Below, piece by piece: positions 53,730-63,840 of a stretch of 64,000 nucleotides of DNA. The notes beneath the pieces were generated by a model. The model saw only the letters and a list, made by a program, of their open reading frames with translations, ran no database searches and was not told the origin of the DNA. Each line of letters begins with the position of its first letter. The first letter of the stretch is position 1. The DNA comes from Mitsuokella sp. oral taxon 131 str. W9106 (GTDB lineage: Bacteria; Bacillota; Negativicutes; Selenomonadales; Selenomonadaceae): the NCBI RefSeq assembly GCF_000469545.1, contig NZ_KI273060.1:51586-115585 (forward strand). Direction: 5' to 3'. A program made the position numbers and the translations under genes.

Positions 53730-54640
53730 TGGGCAAGGCAGTAGAACGAGAAGCAGCAACCGTTGAGGAAGCGATTCGGGCTGCTTTATCGGAGCTTGGA
53801 TGCGCGCGGGAAGATGCCGAAATCGACGTCCTTCAGCAGGCAACCGGCGGCTTCTTTGGCTTTTTTTCAAAGCCTGCCCGCGTCCGCGTCACGGAAAAGG
53901 AGAAGGCGAGTGTGCCCGCCCCTGCGGCCGCGCCGCAAGAGGTTCCAGTTCCCGCCGATGCAGGTAAGATGGCTCCTGCTTCCGGCTCCTCCCGCGTGCT
54001 GGCGGATCCGGAGCGCGATGTGCACGCGGAAAACACGGGCAGCAGAGACTTCCGTGCGCGCATGGAACGCATGGAAATGGAAGAGGGCGAAGGCCATACG
54101 AGCTACGAAGCGCGCCTTCTTGCGACGAATGAGCGGGCAGTCAACGGGCCGCTCGCCGACAAGGCAGAGCGCTTCCTGCACGAAATCTTTGAAGCGATGC
54201 AGATGGACGTTGCCGTCACGCGCAGTGCTTCATCGGACGGGGTTATCTTCAACCTCTCAGGCGACAATCTCGGCATTCTCATCGGCAAGCATGGGCAGAC
54301 GCTCGATTCCCTGCAGTACCTTGCGAATCTCGTGGCGAACCGCACGCACGAAGGCGAGCACCTGCACCTCATCCTCGATATCGAGGACTACCGTGCGCGC
54401 CGTGAGACGACGCTCATGCGGCTCGCGGGACACCTCGCGGACAAAGCGTGCAGCATCGGACAGGAAATCCACCTTGAGCCGATGACGCGTCACGAGCGCA
54501 AGATCATCCACATGGCGCTGCAAGGCAACCGCCGCGTGACGTCCTACAGCGCAGGCGTCGAGCCGCGCCGCTACGTCGTCATCGTGCCGAAGCGGCACCG
54601 TCGCCGTGAAGACAGCGACTATGAGCGCGGCGCGTATTGA
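53729..54640 (+). CDS. jag: RNA-binding protein Jag/KhpB (Jag-N, KH and R3H domains)
   Basis: The product has 303 residues from ATG 53729, which overlaps the yidC stop. It has the Jag-N domain (TVEEAIRAALSELGCAREDAEIDVL), an Ala/Pro-rich linker (about 60-130), a KH domain with ILIGKHGQTLDSLQYLANLV (about 190-209) and an R3H domain with MTRHERKIIHMAL. KhpB binds many small and messenger RNAs and affects cell elongation in Gram-positives. AGGAG is eight bases upstream. Confidence 0.94.
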   Translation: MGKAVEREAATVEEAIRAALSELGCAREDAEIDVLQQATGGFFGFFSKPARVRVTEKEKASVPAPAAAPQEVPVPADAGKMAPASGSSRVLADPERDVHAENTGSRDFRARMERMEMEEGEGHTSYEARLLATNERAVNGPLADKAERFLHEIFEAMQMDVAVTRSASSDGVIFNLSGDNLGILIGKHGQTLDSLQYLANLVANRTHEGEHLHLILDIEDYRARRETTLMRLAGHLADKACSIGQEIHLEPMTRHERKIIHMALQGNRRVTSYSAGVEPRRYVVIVPKRHRRREDSDYERGAY

Positions 54641-54675
54641 TCGTTGGCAAGAAGCAGCAAAGAAAGCGGTGAAAG

Positions 54676-54705
54676 GGCTTTCTCCTTTTGGGAGCGAGCC
54701 TTTTT
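54676..54705 (+). terminator. Terminator after jag
   Basis: GGCT-TT-CTCC (54676-54685), loop TTTTG, GGAG-CG-AGCC (54691-54700) and T5. It lies 35 bases after jag and 40 bases before mnmE. Confidence 0.65.
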
Positions 54706-54745
54706 CTGTATCGATGTATCCATGATGTAGCAATAGGAGGATGGC

Positions 54746-56170
54746 ATGAAGAGCGATACGATCAGCGCGATTGCGACGCCAAGGGGAGAGGGCGGCATCG
54801 GCATCGTGCGCATCAGCGGCAGCCATGCGCTCTCTGTGGCGGATGCGGTATTTCGCGCGCGCAGCCAGAAGGCGCTCGCGGAAGCCGCGAGCCACTGCGC
54901 CGTCTACGGCTGCGTTGTCGAGCGTGACGGGACGCCGGTTGACGAGGGACTGGCGCTCGTCATGCGTGCGCCGCATTCCTACACCTGCGAGGATGTCGTC
55001 GAGCTTCAGTGCCACGGCGGGCAGAGCGTCATGCGCCGCGTGCTCGCGCGCACGTGGGAGGCGGGCGCACGAGCCGCAGAGCGCGGCGAGTTCACGAAAC
55101 GCGCCTTTTTGAACGGCAGGATCGACCTCGCGCAGGCGGAAGCCGTCATGGCGGTTGTCGAGGCGCGGAGCGACCGCGCCCTCAAGATGGCGCAGGGTCA
55201 TCTTGCTGGTCATTTTTCAGACCGCATCCGTGCCATGCGCCATCAAATTCTCAGCATGGTCGCCCATATCGAGGCGGCGATCGACTTTCCGGAGAACGAA
55301 GTCGACGACGTGCTGGACGTCGACCTCACGCGTGACATCACGCGGCTTGCAGAGGAAATACGCGGGATTCTGTCGACGGCGAACGCGGGGCGCATCCTGC
55401 GCGACGGGCTTTTGACGGCTATTGTCGGCAGGCCGAACGTCGGTAAGTCGAGCCTCCTGAATGCGCTTCTTCGCGAAGAGCGCGCGATCGTCACCGATAT
55501 TCCCGGCACGACGCGCGATGCCATTGAGGAGTACGCCGATGTCGGCGGCGTGCCGCTGCGCATCATCGACACGGCGGGGATCCGCGCGACGGAGGACACC
55601 GTCGAGCGGATCGGCGTCGAGCGGGCGCGGGACTACGCCGCGCGCGCTGCGCTCGTGCTCGCGCTGTTTGATCGGTCGCGCCCGCTCGGCGAAGAGGACG
55701 AGGCGATTCTCTCCTTGCTCAAGAAAAAGCAGGCGATTCTCCTGCTTACGAAGGCCGATCTCCCGCCCAAGACGACGCGTGAGGATCTGCTTGCGCGCGT
55801 GAAAGCGATGGGCGTCGTCTCGGCATCCGGCTCCATGCCGCAGGTCATCGAAATCGCGGCGCAGGCAAAGGGCGGTGTGGATAGGATCGGCTTTGACGTG
55901 CTCACGGACGCCGTTTGCCGTATCGCCTACCAAGATGCTGCGGAAGGGGACGAGGCGGATTTCGTCGCAGACGCGCGTCAGGCAGATGCCCTGCGCCGTG
56001 CCGAAGAGCACTTGCGCGCCGCGATTCTTACGATGGAACAGGAAATGGGACTCGATTTCGTCTCCATTGACCTGCGCTCAGCGGTGGAAGCCCTCGGCGA
56101 GCTCACAGGCGAGACCGTCGGCGATGCGATTTTGGACGAGATTTTCAGCAAGTTCTGCATTGGCAAATAA
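54746..56170 (+). CDS. mnmE: tRNA uridine-5-carboxymethylaminomethyl(34) GTPase MnmE
   Basis: A 474-residue MnmE: tetrahydrofolate-binding N-domain (TISAIATPRGEGGIGIVRISG), helical domain, a G domain with GRPNVGKSS (228-236), switch DIPGTTRD and DTAGIR, TKAD specificity loop, and the C-terminal CIGK catalytic Cys. With MnmG it modifies the wobble uridine of several tRNAs. GGAGG precedes ATG 54746. mnmG follows after 12 bases. Confidence 0.96.
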   Translation: MKSDTISAIATPRGEGGIGIVRISGSHALSVADAVFRARSQKALAEAASHCAVYGCVVERDGTPVDEGLALVMRAPHSYTCEDVVELQCHGGQSVMRRVLARTWEAGARAAERGEFTKRAFLNGRIDLAQAEAVMAVVEARSDRALKMAQGHLAGHFSDRIRAMRHQILSMVAHIEAAIDFPENEVDDVLDVDLTRDITRLAEEIRGILSTANAGRILRDGLLTAIVGRPNVGKSSLLNALLREERAIVTDIPGTTRDAIEEYADVGGVPLRIIDTAGIRATEDTVERIGVERARDYAARAALVLALFDRSRPLGEEDEAILSLLKKKQAILLLTKADLPPKTTREDLLARVKAMGVVSASGSMPQVIEIAAQAKGGVDRIGFDVLTDAVCRIAYQDAAEGDEADFVADARQADALRRAEEHLRAAILTMEQEMGLDFVSIDLRSAVEALGELTGETVGDAILDEIFSKFCIGK

Positions 56171-56182
56171 AGAAGGATGGAC

Positions 56183-58102
56183 ATGCAAGATTTTTCATTC
56201 GTTGCGGGCGATTACGACGTCATCGTGATCGGCGCAGGCCACGCGGGCGTCGAGGCATCGCTTGCCGCCGCGCGTCTCGGCTGCCGCACGCTTATGGCGA
56301 CGCTCTCGATGGACAACATTGCGCTCATGCCCTGCAATCCGTCCGTCGGCGGCCCCGGAAAGGGGCATCTCGTGCGCGAGCTTGACGCGCTCGGCGGCGA
56401 GATGGGCGTCAATGCCGACAAGACGTGCATCCAGTTCCGCCTGCTCAACACGGGAAAGGGACCTGCCGTCCACGCACTTCGCGCACAGGCGGACAAAAAG
56501 CGCTATCAGCTCCAGATGAAAGAGACGTGTGAAAACACGGAATATCTCGACGTCAAGCAGCTCCTCATCACGGAGCTGCTGCTCACGGAGGATCGAGACG
56601 CCGTGCGCGGCGTGCGGGCGGAGACGGGCGAGATCTACCTTGCACCGGTTGTCGTCATGGCGACGGGCACGTATCTCAAGGGGCGCATCATCATCGGCGA
56701 GACGCAGTATGCGGGCGGTCCATCTGGACAGCGGGCCGCGTTCTCCTTTTCGGATTCGCTCGCGCGCGCAGGGGTCGCCCTTATGCGCTTTAAGACGGGC
56801 ACGCCGGCCCGTGTCGACGCGCGCACGCTCGATTTCGAGGAGATGGAGATCCAACGGGGACACGAGGACGCGCCGAACTTCTCGTTTTTGACCGAGGAGC
56901 GCACGCGTGAGCAGGTGCCGTGCTATCTCACCTATACGAACGAGGAGACGCATCGGATCCTGCGCGAAAACATGGGGCGCGCGCCCATGGCAAACGGCAT
57001 CATCGAGGGCATCGGACCGCGCTACTGTCCTTCCATCGAGACGAAAATCCTGCGCTTTCCGGGAAAAGACCGCCATCAGCTCTTCTTGGAGCCGGAGGGG
57101 CTCCATACGAATGAAATCTATGTGCAGGGCATGTCGACGAGCATGCCGATGGACGTGCAGATCGCCTTTCTCCATACGATACCCGGGCTTCGCCACGCGC
57201 GCGTCATGCGCGCGGGCTACGCCATCGAGTACGACTGCATCGATCCGCTGCAGCTCAAGGCATCGCTCGAATTCAAGGCGATCCGTGGATTTTTTTCGGC
57301 GGGACAGGCAAACGGCACGTCGGGCTATGAGGAAGCGGCGGCGCAGGGACTCATCGCTGGCATCAACGCGGCGATGCGCATAAAAGGCGAGAAACCGCTT
57401 GTGCTCAAGCGGTCCGAAGCCTATATCGGCGTGCTCATCGACGATCTCGTCACGAAGGGAACGAACGAGCCGTACCGCATCATGACGAGCCGCGCCGAGT
57501 ACCGCCTGCTGCTCCGACAGGACAATGCCGACCTTCGGCTCACGCCGCACGGGCGGCGCATCGGGCTCGTAACGAATGCGCGCTGGGCAAAATTCGAGCA
57601 GAAGCGTGCGGCGATCAAGGGCGCGATGCAGGAACTGAAAGAGCGTCTCATCCGTCCGAGCCAGGAAACGAATGATCGGTTGGAGGCGGCAGGGCTGCTT
57701 CCCATCAAGACCGCGATGCCCGTTGGCGATCTCCTGCGCCGCCAAGGCGTGACGTACGCGCATCTCGCACAGGTATTTTCCCTTGCGCCGCTCGAAAAAG
57801 ACGTCTGCGAAGAAGTCGAGACCATGGTACGGTACGAGGGCTATATCCAAAAGCAGCTCGACCAAGTCGCGCACGTCGAAAGACTGGAGGCGAAGCTCCT
57901 GCCCGAGTCGATCGACTATGCAGACGTGCCGAGCCTGCGCGATGAGGCGCGCGAAAAGCTCGCCGCCATCCGTCCGCATTCTGTCGGGCAGGCATCGCGC
58001 ATCAGCGGCGTCTCGCCAGCCGACGTCTCCGTCCTGCTCGTCTACCTCGAACAGCGTCGGAGGATGCGTCAGGGAGAAAGGGGAGGGGAAACGCGTGTTT
58101 AA
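56183..58102 (+). CDS. mnmG: tRNA uridine-5-carboxymethylaminomethyl(34) synthesis enzyme MnmG
   Basis: A protein of 639 residues: FAD-binding [45 protein letters not shown], the conserved insertion with [23 protein letters not shown], and a C-terminal helical domain for MnmE binding. The ATG at 56183 has GAAGG at better spacing than the ATG two codons upstream (56177), so I prefer it. The stop overlaps rsmG by eight bases. It is the partner of MnmE in the conserved origin block. Confidence 0.95.
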   Translation: MQDFSFVAGDYDVIVIGAGHAGVEASLAAARLGCRTLMATLSMDNIALMPCNPSVGGPGKGHLVRELDALGGEMGVNADKTCIQFRLLNTGKGPAVHALRAQADKKRYQLQMKETCENTEYLDVKQLLITELLLTEDRDAVRGVRAETGEIYLAPVVVMATGTYLKGRIIIGETQYAGGPSGQRAAFSFSDSLARAGVALMRFKTGTPARVDARTLDFEEMEIQRGHEDAPNFSFLTEERTREQVPCYLTYTNEETHRILRENMGRAPMANGIIEGIGPRYCPSIETKILRFPGKDRHQLFLEPEGLHTNEIYVQGMSTSMPMDVQIAFLHTIPGLRHARVMRAGYAIEYDCIDPLQLKASLEFKAIRGFFSAGQANGTSGYEEAAAQGLIAGINAAMRIKGEKPLVLKRSEAYIGVLIDDLVTKGTNEPYRIMTSRAEYRLLLRQDNADLRLTPHGRRIGLVTNARWAKFEQKRAAIKGAMQELKERLIRPSQETNDRLEAAGLLPIKTAMPVGDLLRRQGVTYAHLAQVFSLAPLEKDVCEEVETMVRYEGYIQKQLDQVAHVERLEAKLLPESIDYADVPSLRDEAREKLAAIRPHSVGQASRISGVSPADVSVLLVYLEQRRRMRQGERGGETRV

Positions 58103-58811
58103 GGAAATCCTCGCGCGTGCCGCGAAAGACTATGGCACGCCGCTGAGCGACGTGCAGCTCGCGCAGTTCACGCGCTACTACGAGCTGCTCGTCGAGTGGA
58201 ACGAGCACGTCAACCTCACGGCGATCACCGATCCCGAGGGCGTCGCGGTAAAGCATGTCATCGACTCGATTTCGGCATGCGCCGCCGCGCCCTTTTCGGA
58301 TGGCACGACGGTCCTCGACATCGGCACGGGCGCGGGATTTCCGGGACTGCCGCTCAAGCTATTCGCGCCCGCGATCCGCTTGACGCTCATGGATTCGCTC
58401 AACAAACGCATCCGATTCCTGCAGGCCGTCACGGATGCGCTTCATCTCGACGGCGTGACCTGCGTCCACGCACGCGCCGAGGAAGCCGCGCGCGACCAAG
58501 CGTATCGCGAGCAGTTCGACATCGTCTGCGCACGCGCTGTCGCACGCCTTCCCGTCCTCGCCGAGTATGCGATGCCGTTCGTCCGCCTTGGCGGGCGCTT
58601 CCTCGCACTGAAGGGAAAGGCATTTGCCGAAGAGGCAGCGGAGGCGAAACATGCGGTCAAAGTGCTCGGCGGCAGGGGAATCGGCATCCGTGAAGTGCAT
58701 CTGCCAGGGCTTTCCGACAAGCGCGCCGTCCTTTGCATCGAAAAAGCCATGCCGACGCCGAAGCCGTATCCGCGCAAGGCGGGAACGCCCGCAAAATCGC
58801 CCATTCTTTGA
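58095..58811 (+). CDS. rsmG: 16S rRNA (guanine527-N7)-methyltransferase RsmG
   Basis: The product has 238 residues from GTG 58095 (GGAGGGG upstream). It has [32 protein letters not shown], the S-adenosylmethionine motif [17 protein letters not shown] and [15 protein letters not shown]. It modifies G527 of 16S rRNA; its loss confers low-level streptomycin resistance in other bacteria. It overlaps mnmG by eight bases and ends the operon at a terminator. Confidence 0.94.
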   Translation: MFKEILARAAKDYGTPLSDVQLAQFTRYYELLVEWNEHVNLTAITDPEGVAVKHVIDSISACAAAPFSDGTTVLDIGTGAGFPGLPLKLFAPAIRLTLMDSLNKRIRFLQAVTDALHLDGVTCVHARAEEAARDQAYREQFDIVCARAVARLPVLAEYAMPFVRLGGRFLALKGKAFAEEAAEAKHAVKVLGGRGIGIREVHLPGLSDKRAVLCIEKAMPTPKPYPRKAGTPAKSPIL

Positions 58812-58874
58812 AGAAAGCCCAATATCCGCGTCGATATTCTGTCCGCAGCCATTGACGGGAATTTTCGCAAAGGG

Positions 58875-58906
58875 AGCAGCCCATCCGTGTGGGAGGGCTG
58901 CTTTTT
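58875..58906 (+). terminator. Terminator after rsmG
   Basis: AGCAGCCC (58875-58882) pairs with GGGCTGCT (58895-58902), with inner ATCC/GGAG pairing, followed by T4-5. It closes the mnmE-mnmG-rsmG operon. A weak promoter candidate (TTGCAT near 58932) for the next operon follows. Confidence 0.8.
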
Positions 58907-58988
58907 GCTGTAGTTTCCCGTATGGCCTCTCTTGCATTTCTCGCTAAATATGAGACAATAGAGGGGATAAGGCAGGTGAGGAAGCCGC

Positions 58989-59801
58989 GTGGTTAAATTA
59001 TTGGTAACGGATCTTGATGGCACGTTATTGCCTTCGGGACGAACCGTTTCGTTGGGGAATATCAAGGCGGCGCAGGCTGCGACTGCCGCAGGGGTCGTGG
59101 TGACGCTTGCGACGGGGCGTATGTTCCGAGCGGCATTGCCGATTGCCGAGCAGCTCGGCGTCGATGCTCCGATCATTGCATACAATGGTGCGCTCATCAA
59201 ACGCATGTCCGGGGAGGTGCTTTTCTCAAAGTTCTTGCCGCCTGATTTGATCCGAGAGGTCGTGACGTTCGGTCAGGAACGCGGATGGCATTTGCAGTCG
59301 TACTGTGCGGATCGCGTGCTTTTTGCCCAGTACGACGCATACGCAAGGGCGTATGAGCAGAATCAGGAGATCCAGGGAGAGATCGTCGGATGGGATGGGC
59401 TTCGTTCGTGCACGGAGGAGGTCTGCAAACTGCTCTCCATCACGTCTGGCGGAGAGGAAACCGATGCGCGCGTTGCGGCGCTCAACGCGCATTTCGGGGA
59501 GCGTATCGAGGCGATGCGCTCCAATGCGAACTATGCGGAGATCGTAAGCCCGGGCGTTTCCAAGGCGTCAGCGCTCGTGCGGCTCACCGGGATCCTCGGC
59601 ATTCCGCTCGCGGAGACGATGGCGATCGGCGATGCGGACAACGATCTGCCGATGCTTCGTGCGGCAGGCAGGAGCATTGCGATGGGGAACGCCGTGCCGG
59701 AGGTCAAGGCAGCATGCGACTACGAGACGGCAAAGTGCAGCGAAAACGGGTTTGCAAAGGCAGTTTACGACTACGTACTTGAAGGAGGAATGCGCCAATG
59801 A
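58989..59801 (+). CDS. HAD-IIB (Cof-type) phosphatase
   Basis: A 270-residue haloacid dehalogenase family hydrolase of subclass IIB. Motif I DLDGT is at 8-12, a cap domain is in the middle, and the late GDADNDLPMLRAAG supplies motif IV with SIAMGNAVPEVK. Such Cof enzymes dephosphorylate sugar phosphates or flavin/pyridoxal phosphates with broad range. The start is GTG 58989. It overlaps rapZ by four bases; the pairing with rapZ-yvcK-whiA is unusual. Confidence 0.9.
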   Translation: MVKLLVTDLDGTLLPSGRTVSLGNIKAAQAATAAGVVVTLATGRMFRAALPIAEQLGVDAPIIAYNGALIKRMSGEVLFSKFLPPDLIREVVTFGQERGWHLQSYCADRVLFAQYDAYARAYEQNQEIQGEIVGWDGLRSCTEEVCKLLSITSGGEETDARVAALNAHFGERIEAMRSNANYAEIVSPGVSKASALVRLTGILGIPLAETMAIGDADNDLPMLRAAGRSIAMGNAVPEVKAACDYETAKCSENGFAKAVYDYVLEGGMRQ

Positions 59802-60724
59802 ATTCAGAGACAGGGGAGCAGGCAGACGCTGCCGAGCCCTTTCGCCTTGTCATTGTGACCGGCATGTCGGGCGGCGGCAAGACACAGGCGAGCCGCTATC
59901 TTGAGGATCTCGGCTACTTTTGTGTCGACAATCTGCCGCCCATATTCATTCCGAAATTCGTTGAGCTCTGCAAGCATGCGGGCGGGCATGTCGGCAAGGT
60001 CGTGCTCGTCGTCGACGTGCGCAGCCGCGAGTTCTTTGACGTGTTCGTGCACACGCTTGAGGTGCTTGACCGCGACGACGTGCCGTATGAGATGCTCTTC
60101 ATGGATGCGTCGGACGAGACGATCATAAGGCGTTACAAGGAGACGCGCCGCCGCCATCCGATGGCACCATCGGCGCGCATTTCGGCAGGCGTCGCAAAGG
60201 AGCGCGAGCGGCTTGCGCTCGTGCGCGCAAAGGCGACGTACGTCATCGACACGTCCGATCTCGCGAAGGCGACGCTGCGCGACAAGATCCACCGCCTCTT
60301 CGGGCTGGGCGGCGGCGATCAGATGAATATCAACGTGCTTTCGTTCGGCTTTAAGTTCGGCATGCCGCTCGACGCCGACCTCGTGCTCGACGTGCGCTTC
60401 TTGCCGAACCCATTCTATGTGGAGGAGATGCGCCACAAGAGCGGCGCGGTGCCGGAGGTCGCGGCGTACATCGCAAAGTGGCCCGTGACGCAGGAGTTCC
60501 TCTCGCGCCTCGACAACATGATGGATTTTCTCGTGCCGCAGTACGTCAAGGAGGGAAAGAGCCAGCTCGTCATTGCCGTCGGCTGCACGGGCGGACTGCA
60601 CCGCAGCGTCTTTACCGCAAAACATATTTACGATCGCCTTGCCGGGCAGGGATATCCTGTACGCATCGAGCACCGCGACCTCATGAAGAACGACGTGCAT
60701 GAGCACGTGCGGGAGGAATGCTGA
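59798..60724 (+). CDS. rapZ: RNase adapter protein RapZ (YvcJ)
   Basis: A 308-residue nucleotide-binding protein with GMSGGGKT at 22-29 and the C-terminal VAVGCTGGLHRSVF-like IAVGCTGGLHRSVFTAKHI region. In Gram-negatives RapZ controls glucosamine-6-phosphate synthase RNA via RNase E; in Gram-positives the YvcJ homologue hydrolyses GTP and ATP. It overlaps the HAD gene (ATGA), and its stop is next to the yvcK start codon. Confidence 0.93.
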   Translation: MNSETGEQADAAEPFRLVIVTGMSGGGKTQASRYLEDLGYFCVDNLPPIFIPKFVELCKHAGGHVGKVVLVVDVRSREFFDVFVHTLEVLDRDDVPYEMLFMDASDETIIRRYKETRRRHPMAPSARISAGVAKERERLALVRAKATYVIDTSDLAKATLRDKIHRLFGLGGGDQMNINVLSFGFKFGMPLDADLVLDVRFLPNPFYVEEMRHKSGAVPEVAAYIAKWPVTQEFLSRLDNMMDFLVPQYVKEGKSQLVIAVGCTGGLHRSVFTAKHIYDRLAGQGYPVRIEHRDLMKNDVHEHVREEC

Positions 60725-62056
60725 ATGCATCTTTTGAAATGGCTGTATCCCGGCATGAAATTCAAGCGGTGGATGCTGCTTTTTTCGATCGGCGTCATGC
60801 TGCTGAGCCTTGGCGTTGCGCTCATATTCAACTACAAGGTCATCGATTTCATTGAAGAAGAGCTGTTCCGCTTCATCTACCTTTGGCAGGGCAGCTACAA
60901 CTACACGTTTACGACGCTCGCAGGCGTCGCCGTCTTTGCGTTCGGCATCGTGCTCATGCTCATCGCGACGCGCTATATCATCCGTTCGGTCATCATGGTG
61001 CTGCTGCCGGAGGGAAGCGGACGCCTCGTCGATCTCATCTACGAGAAGCGCCGTCTCGGCAAGGGACCGTCGATCGTCGTGGTCGGCGGCGGGCATGGGC
61101 TCTCCGTCCTTTTGCGCGGCATCAAGAGGGCGACGAGCAACGTCAGCGCCGTCGTGACAGTCGCCGATGACGGCGGCTCGTCTGGGCGCCTGCGCGAGGA
61201 CTTCGGCATGATCCCGCCGGGCGACCTGCGCAACTGCCTCGTCGCGCTCGCCGACACCGAGCCGCTCATGGAAAAACTCTTTCAGTATCGGTTCAAGGGC
61301 GAGAGCGAGCTTGCGGGCCATTCGTTCGGCAACCTCTTCATCGCTGCGATGGCAGAGGTCACGGGCGACGTGGAGCGAGCGCTTCGCGAGTCGTCCAAAG
61401 TCCTCGCGGTCAGGGGGGAGGTGCTTCCCGCTTCGAAGGAGTACGTGCGCCTCGATGCGATCATGGCGGACGGTACGGTCGTCGAGGGCGAGTCGCACAT
61501 CCCCGAGGTCAAAAAGCGGATTCGCCGCGTGCGCCTTTTTCCCCCGCATGTAAAGCCCGTTCAGGCGGCGCTCGACGCGCTCGAAAATGCGGATGCCATT
61601 GTGCTCGGCCCGGGCAGCCTCTACACGAGCATCATGCCGAACCTTCTCGTCGACGGCGTTGCGGACGCGATCCGGCGGAGCAAGGCACTCAAGATCTATA
61701 TCTGCAATGTCATGACGCAGCCCGGCGAAACGGACGGCTACACGGCGTCCATGCACGCAAAGGCGATCATCGACCACGGTGGAAAGGGGATCATCGACTT
61801 CATGCTCGTCAATAGCGCGCCGATCTCAAAGGAGATGAAGGCGTATTATGCGAAGGAAGGAGCTGCGCCCGTCGTCGTCGACGAGACGGCGATCAATGCG
61901 CTCGGCATCGGCTTCGTCAAGGCGGACATCATCAACCAAAAGGAAGTCATTCGCCACGATCCGGACAAGCTTTGCAAGAATGTCATGAAGATGGTCGACG
62001 GCCTGCGTCCGAGCGGGAACGGCAAATACTTCATGCGCGGCCGGCATGGGATTTGA
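60725..62056 (+). CDS. yvcK: YvcK/GlmR family protein with two N-terminal membrane helices
   Basis: A 443-residue protein. Residues about 15-37 and 63-88 are hydrophobic helices; from about 113 the CofD-like YvcK domain begins (SIVVVGGGHGLSVLLRGIK, VVTVADDGGSSGRLREDFGMIPPGDLRNCL, GHSFGNLFIAAM, VLGPGSLYTSIMPNLL). YvcK binds UDP-GlcNAc and directs carbon to cell-wall precursors. The soluble Bacillus protein has 317 residues, so the membrane anchor of about 110 residues is an addition. The gene starts directly after the rapZ stop and is followed by whiA, the conserved rapZ-yvcK-whiA order. Confidence 0.93.
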   Translation: MHLLKWLYPGMKFKRWMLLFSIGVMLLSLGVALIFNYKVIDFIEEELFRFIYLWQGSYNYTFTTLAGVAVFAFGIVLMLIATRYIIRSVIMVLLPEGSGRLVDLIYEKRRLGKGPSIVVVGGGHGLSVLLRGIKRATSNVSAVVTVADDGGSSGRLREDFGMIPPGDLRNCLVALADTEPLMEKLFQYRFKGESELAGHSFGNLFIAAMAEVTGDVERALRESSKVLAVRGEVLPASKEYVRLDAIMADGTVVEGESHIPEVKKRIRRVRLFPPHVKPVQAALDALENADAIVLGPGSLYTSIMPNLLVDGVADAIRRSKALKIYICNVMTQPGETDGYTASMHAKAIIDHGGKGIIDFMLVNSAPISKEMKAYYAKEGAAPVVVDETAINALGIGFVKADIINQKEVIRHDPDKLCKNVMKMVDGLRPSGNGKYFMRGRHGI

Positions 62057-62071
62057 TCGCGGGAGGACGCT

Positions 62072-63043
62072 ATGCCATCGTTTGCGACGGAAGTAAAGAA
62101 TGAGGCGGCGCGCCTTTCGTACGAATCGCCCTGCTGCCGCACGGCGGAACTTGCGGCGCTCCTTCGCATGGGCGCGACGATTGCGCTCGGTGCGCGCCAT
62201 ACCTTCGGGCTGAACTTCAAGACGGAAAATGCCGCCGTTGCGCGCAAGGCGCTGCAACTCCTGAAGAGCGAGGGCGGCGGCGTCAAGACCGAGGTCACGG
62301 TCAGCCGAAACCGACGGCTCAAAAAGAACAACCGGTACACCGTTTCGGTTCCGCCTGCGCCCAACGTCTCCGCACTTTTGGAGACGCTCGGCTTTTTGCA
62401 GGAAGAGCGGCTCAACATGGATTCAGACGCCAGGCTCCTCCGGAAGTCGTGCTGCCGTGCGGCGTACCTGCGCGGCGCATTTCTCGGCGGCGGAAGCGTG
62501 AGCCGACCCGATGCGCAGAGCCACCTCGAACTCGTGACGGGAAGCTACGGCCTTGGCAAATTGCTTCATAATCTATTGCGGCGCATGGAATTTCCTGTCG
62601 GCTTTACCGATCGGAAAGAGAGCTACGTCGTCTACCTCAAGGAGGGGGATGCGATCCTCGACTTCCTCGCGATGATGGGCGCGGAAAAGGCGGTCTCCGC
62701 AATGGAGGTCGCACGCAACATCAAGGAAGTGCGCGAACAGGTCAATCGCCTTGTCAACTGTGAGACGGCGAACCTCCAAAAGGCGGTCGATGCCGCGGGC
62801 AGGCAGCTTGCAGATATCCAGCACCTCGCGGCGGCAGGCGTGCTCGACGGGCTTCCGGAAGCCTTGCGCGAAGTCGCAGACGCGCGGCTTGCACAGCCGG
62901 CGGCGAGCCTTGCGGAACTCGCAGACGCGATCCATCTGACGAAGTCCGGGCTCAGCCACCGCATGCGGAAGCTGTGCGCCATGGCGGCAAAACTGCGAGG
63001 GAAGCAAATGGGGAAATCTTTTGCCCGAAAGGAGTATCGATGA
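62072..63043 (+). CDS. whiA: DNA-binding protein WhiA
   Basis: A 323-residue WhiA with its degenerate LAGLIDADG homing-endonuclease fold: SFATEVKNEAARL at the start, CCRAAYLRGAFLGGGSVS, and a helix-turn-helix at the end (LAELADAIHLTKSGLSHRMRKL). WhiA is a sporulation/division regulator in actinomycetes and affects division in Firmicutes. It lies 15 bases after yvcK; its stop overlaps the next start. Confidence 0.94.
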   Translation: MPSFATEVKNEAARLSYESPCCRTAELAALLRMGATIALGARHTFGLNFKTENAAVARKALQLLKSEGGGVKTEVTVSRNRRLKKNNRYTVSVPPAPNVSALLETLGFLQEERLNMDSDARLLRKSCCRAAYLRGAFLGGGSVSRPDAQSHLELVTGSYGLGKLLHNLLRRMEFPVGFTDRKESYVVYLKEGDAILDFLAMMGAEKAVSAMEVARNIKEVREQVNRLVNCETANLQKAVDAAGRQLADIQHLAAAGVLDGLPEALREVADARLAQPAASLAELADAIHLTKSGLSHRMRKLCAMAAKLRGKQMGKSFARKEYR

Positions 63044-63840
63044 TGAAAATCGTGAAACGCGTAATGGCAGGCATCGCGCTGCTGCTTGCCATGCTGGCAC
63101 TCGCTGCCGTGCTCGCGCCGACGCCGAAGGGCGTCCTCGTCCTCGAGTATCATGAGGTTGCGGACAGCGTGCCGAGCGACGAGTGGGCATACAATGTGCC
63201 GCCGGAGGATTTTCGCGAACAGCTTGCCTATCTGCGTGCAGAGGGCTACGAGACGATCTCCATGCTCGACTACGCAAAGGCAAAAAAAGGGAAGCTCATG
63301 CTCCCCCAAAAGCCCGTCGTTCTCACCTTCGACGACGGTTATGAAAACAACTATACGACGCTCCTGCCGATTCTTGAGGAATACGGCATGAAAGGCACCG
63401 TCTACATGATCACGAACCGCATCGGACGCGAGGGGTACCTCACGTGGAACCAGCTCCGCGACATGCAGGCGCGCGGCATGGAGATCGGCAGCCACACGGC
63501 GAACCATCAGCCGCTCACGACCTTTGACCCGAAGAAACAGGACGATGAGCTGCGCCTCTCCAAACTGCTGCTCGAATGGAACGGAATCCATACCGTCTTT
63601 TCCTTTTCCTATCCAAATGGCGCATACGATGCGTCGCTTCCTGCCATGCTCGAAAAGAATGCGTATCTGACAGCTGTCACGGGCGATGCGGGACTCAATA
63701 CGATGGCGACAAACCCCTACCTCATGCAGCGCGTCAACGTGCCGCATCCGCGCTTGGGCATTTTGGAATTCAAGGCGCGCCTGCTGAAAGCAAAGATTTG
63801 GACGCTGCTCAGGATCAAGCAGCACATCGCGCAGTCGTAA
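63040..63840 (+). CDS. Polysaccharide deacetylase (NodB-type), membrane-anchored
   Basis: A 266-residue protein with an N-terminal signal or anchor (about 5-28). The NodB motifs are VLTFDDG (TFDDG 96-100) and SHTANH (H152, H156), with a YPNGAYD segment later. It removes acetyl groups from amino sugars of the envelope polysaccharide or peptidoglycan. The AAAGGAG site fits ATG 63040 or 63043. It overlaps the whiA stop. The zone from 63841 to 64000 has no gene but ends in a TTGACA at 63977, an apparent -35 element whose -10 lies at or beyond the edge. Confidence 0.9.
   Translation: MMKIVKRVMAGIALLLAMLALAAVLAPTPKGVLVLEYHEVADSVPSDEWAYNVPPEDFREQLAYLRAEGYETISMLDYAKAKKGKLMLPQKPVVLTFDDGYENNYTTLLPILEEYGMKGTVYMITNRIGREGYLTWNQLRDMQARGMEIGSHTANHQPLTTFDPKKQDDELRLSKLLLEWNGIHTVFSFSYPNGAYDASLPAMLEKNAYLTAVTGDAGLNTMATNPYLMQRVNVPHPRLGILEFKARLLKAKIWTLLRIKQHIAQS

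Noticed and set aside
56195..57979. Minus-strand frame (594 codons) opposite mnmG
   Set aside because: Antisense shadow with no motif or ribosome site.
59804..61777. Minus-strand frame (657 codons) opposite rapZ and yvcK
   Set aside because: Antisense of two conserved overlapping genes; no recognisable protein.
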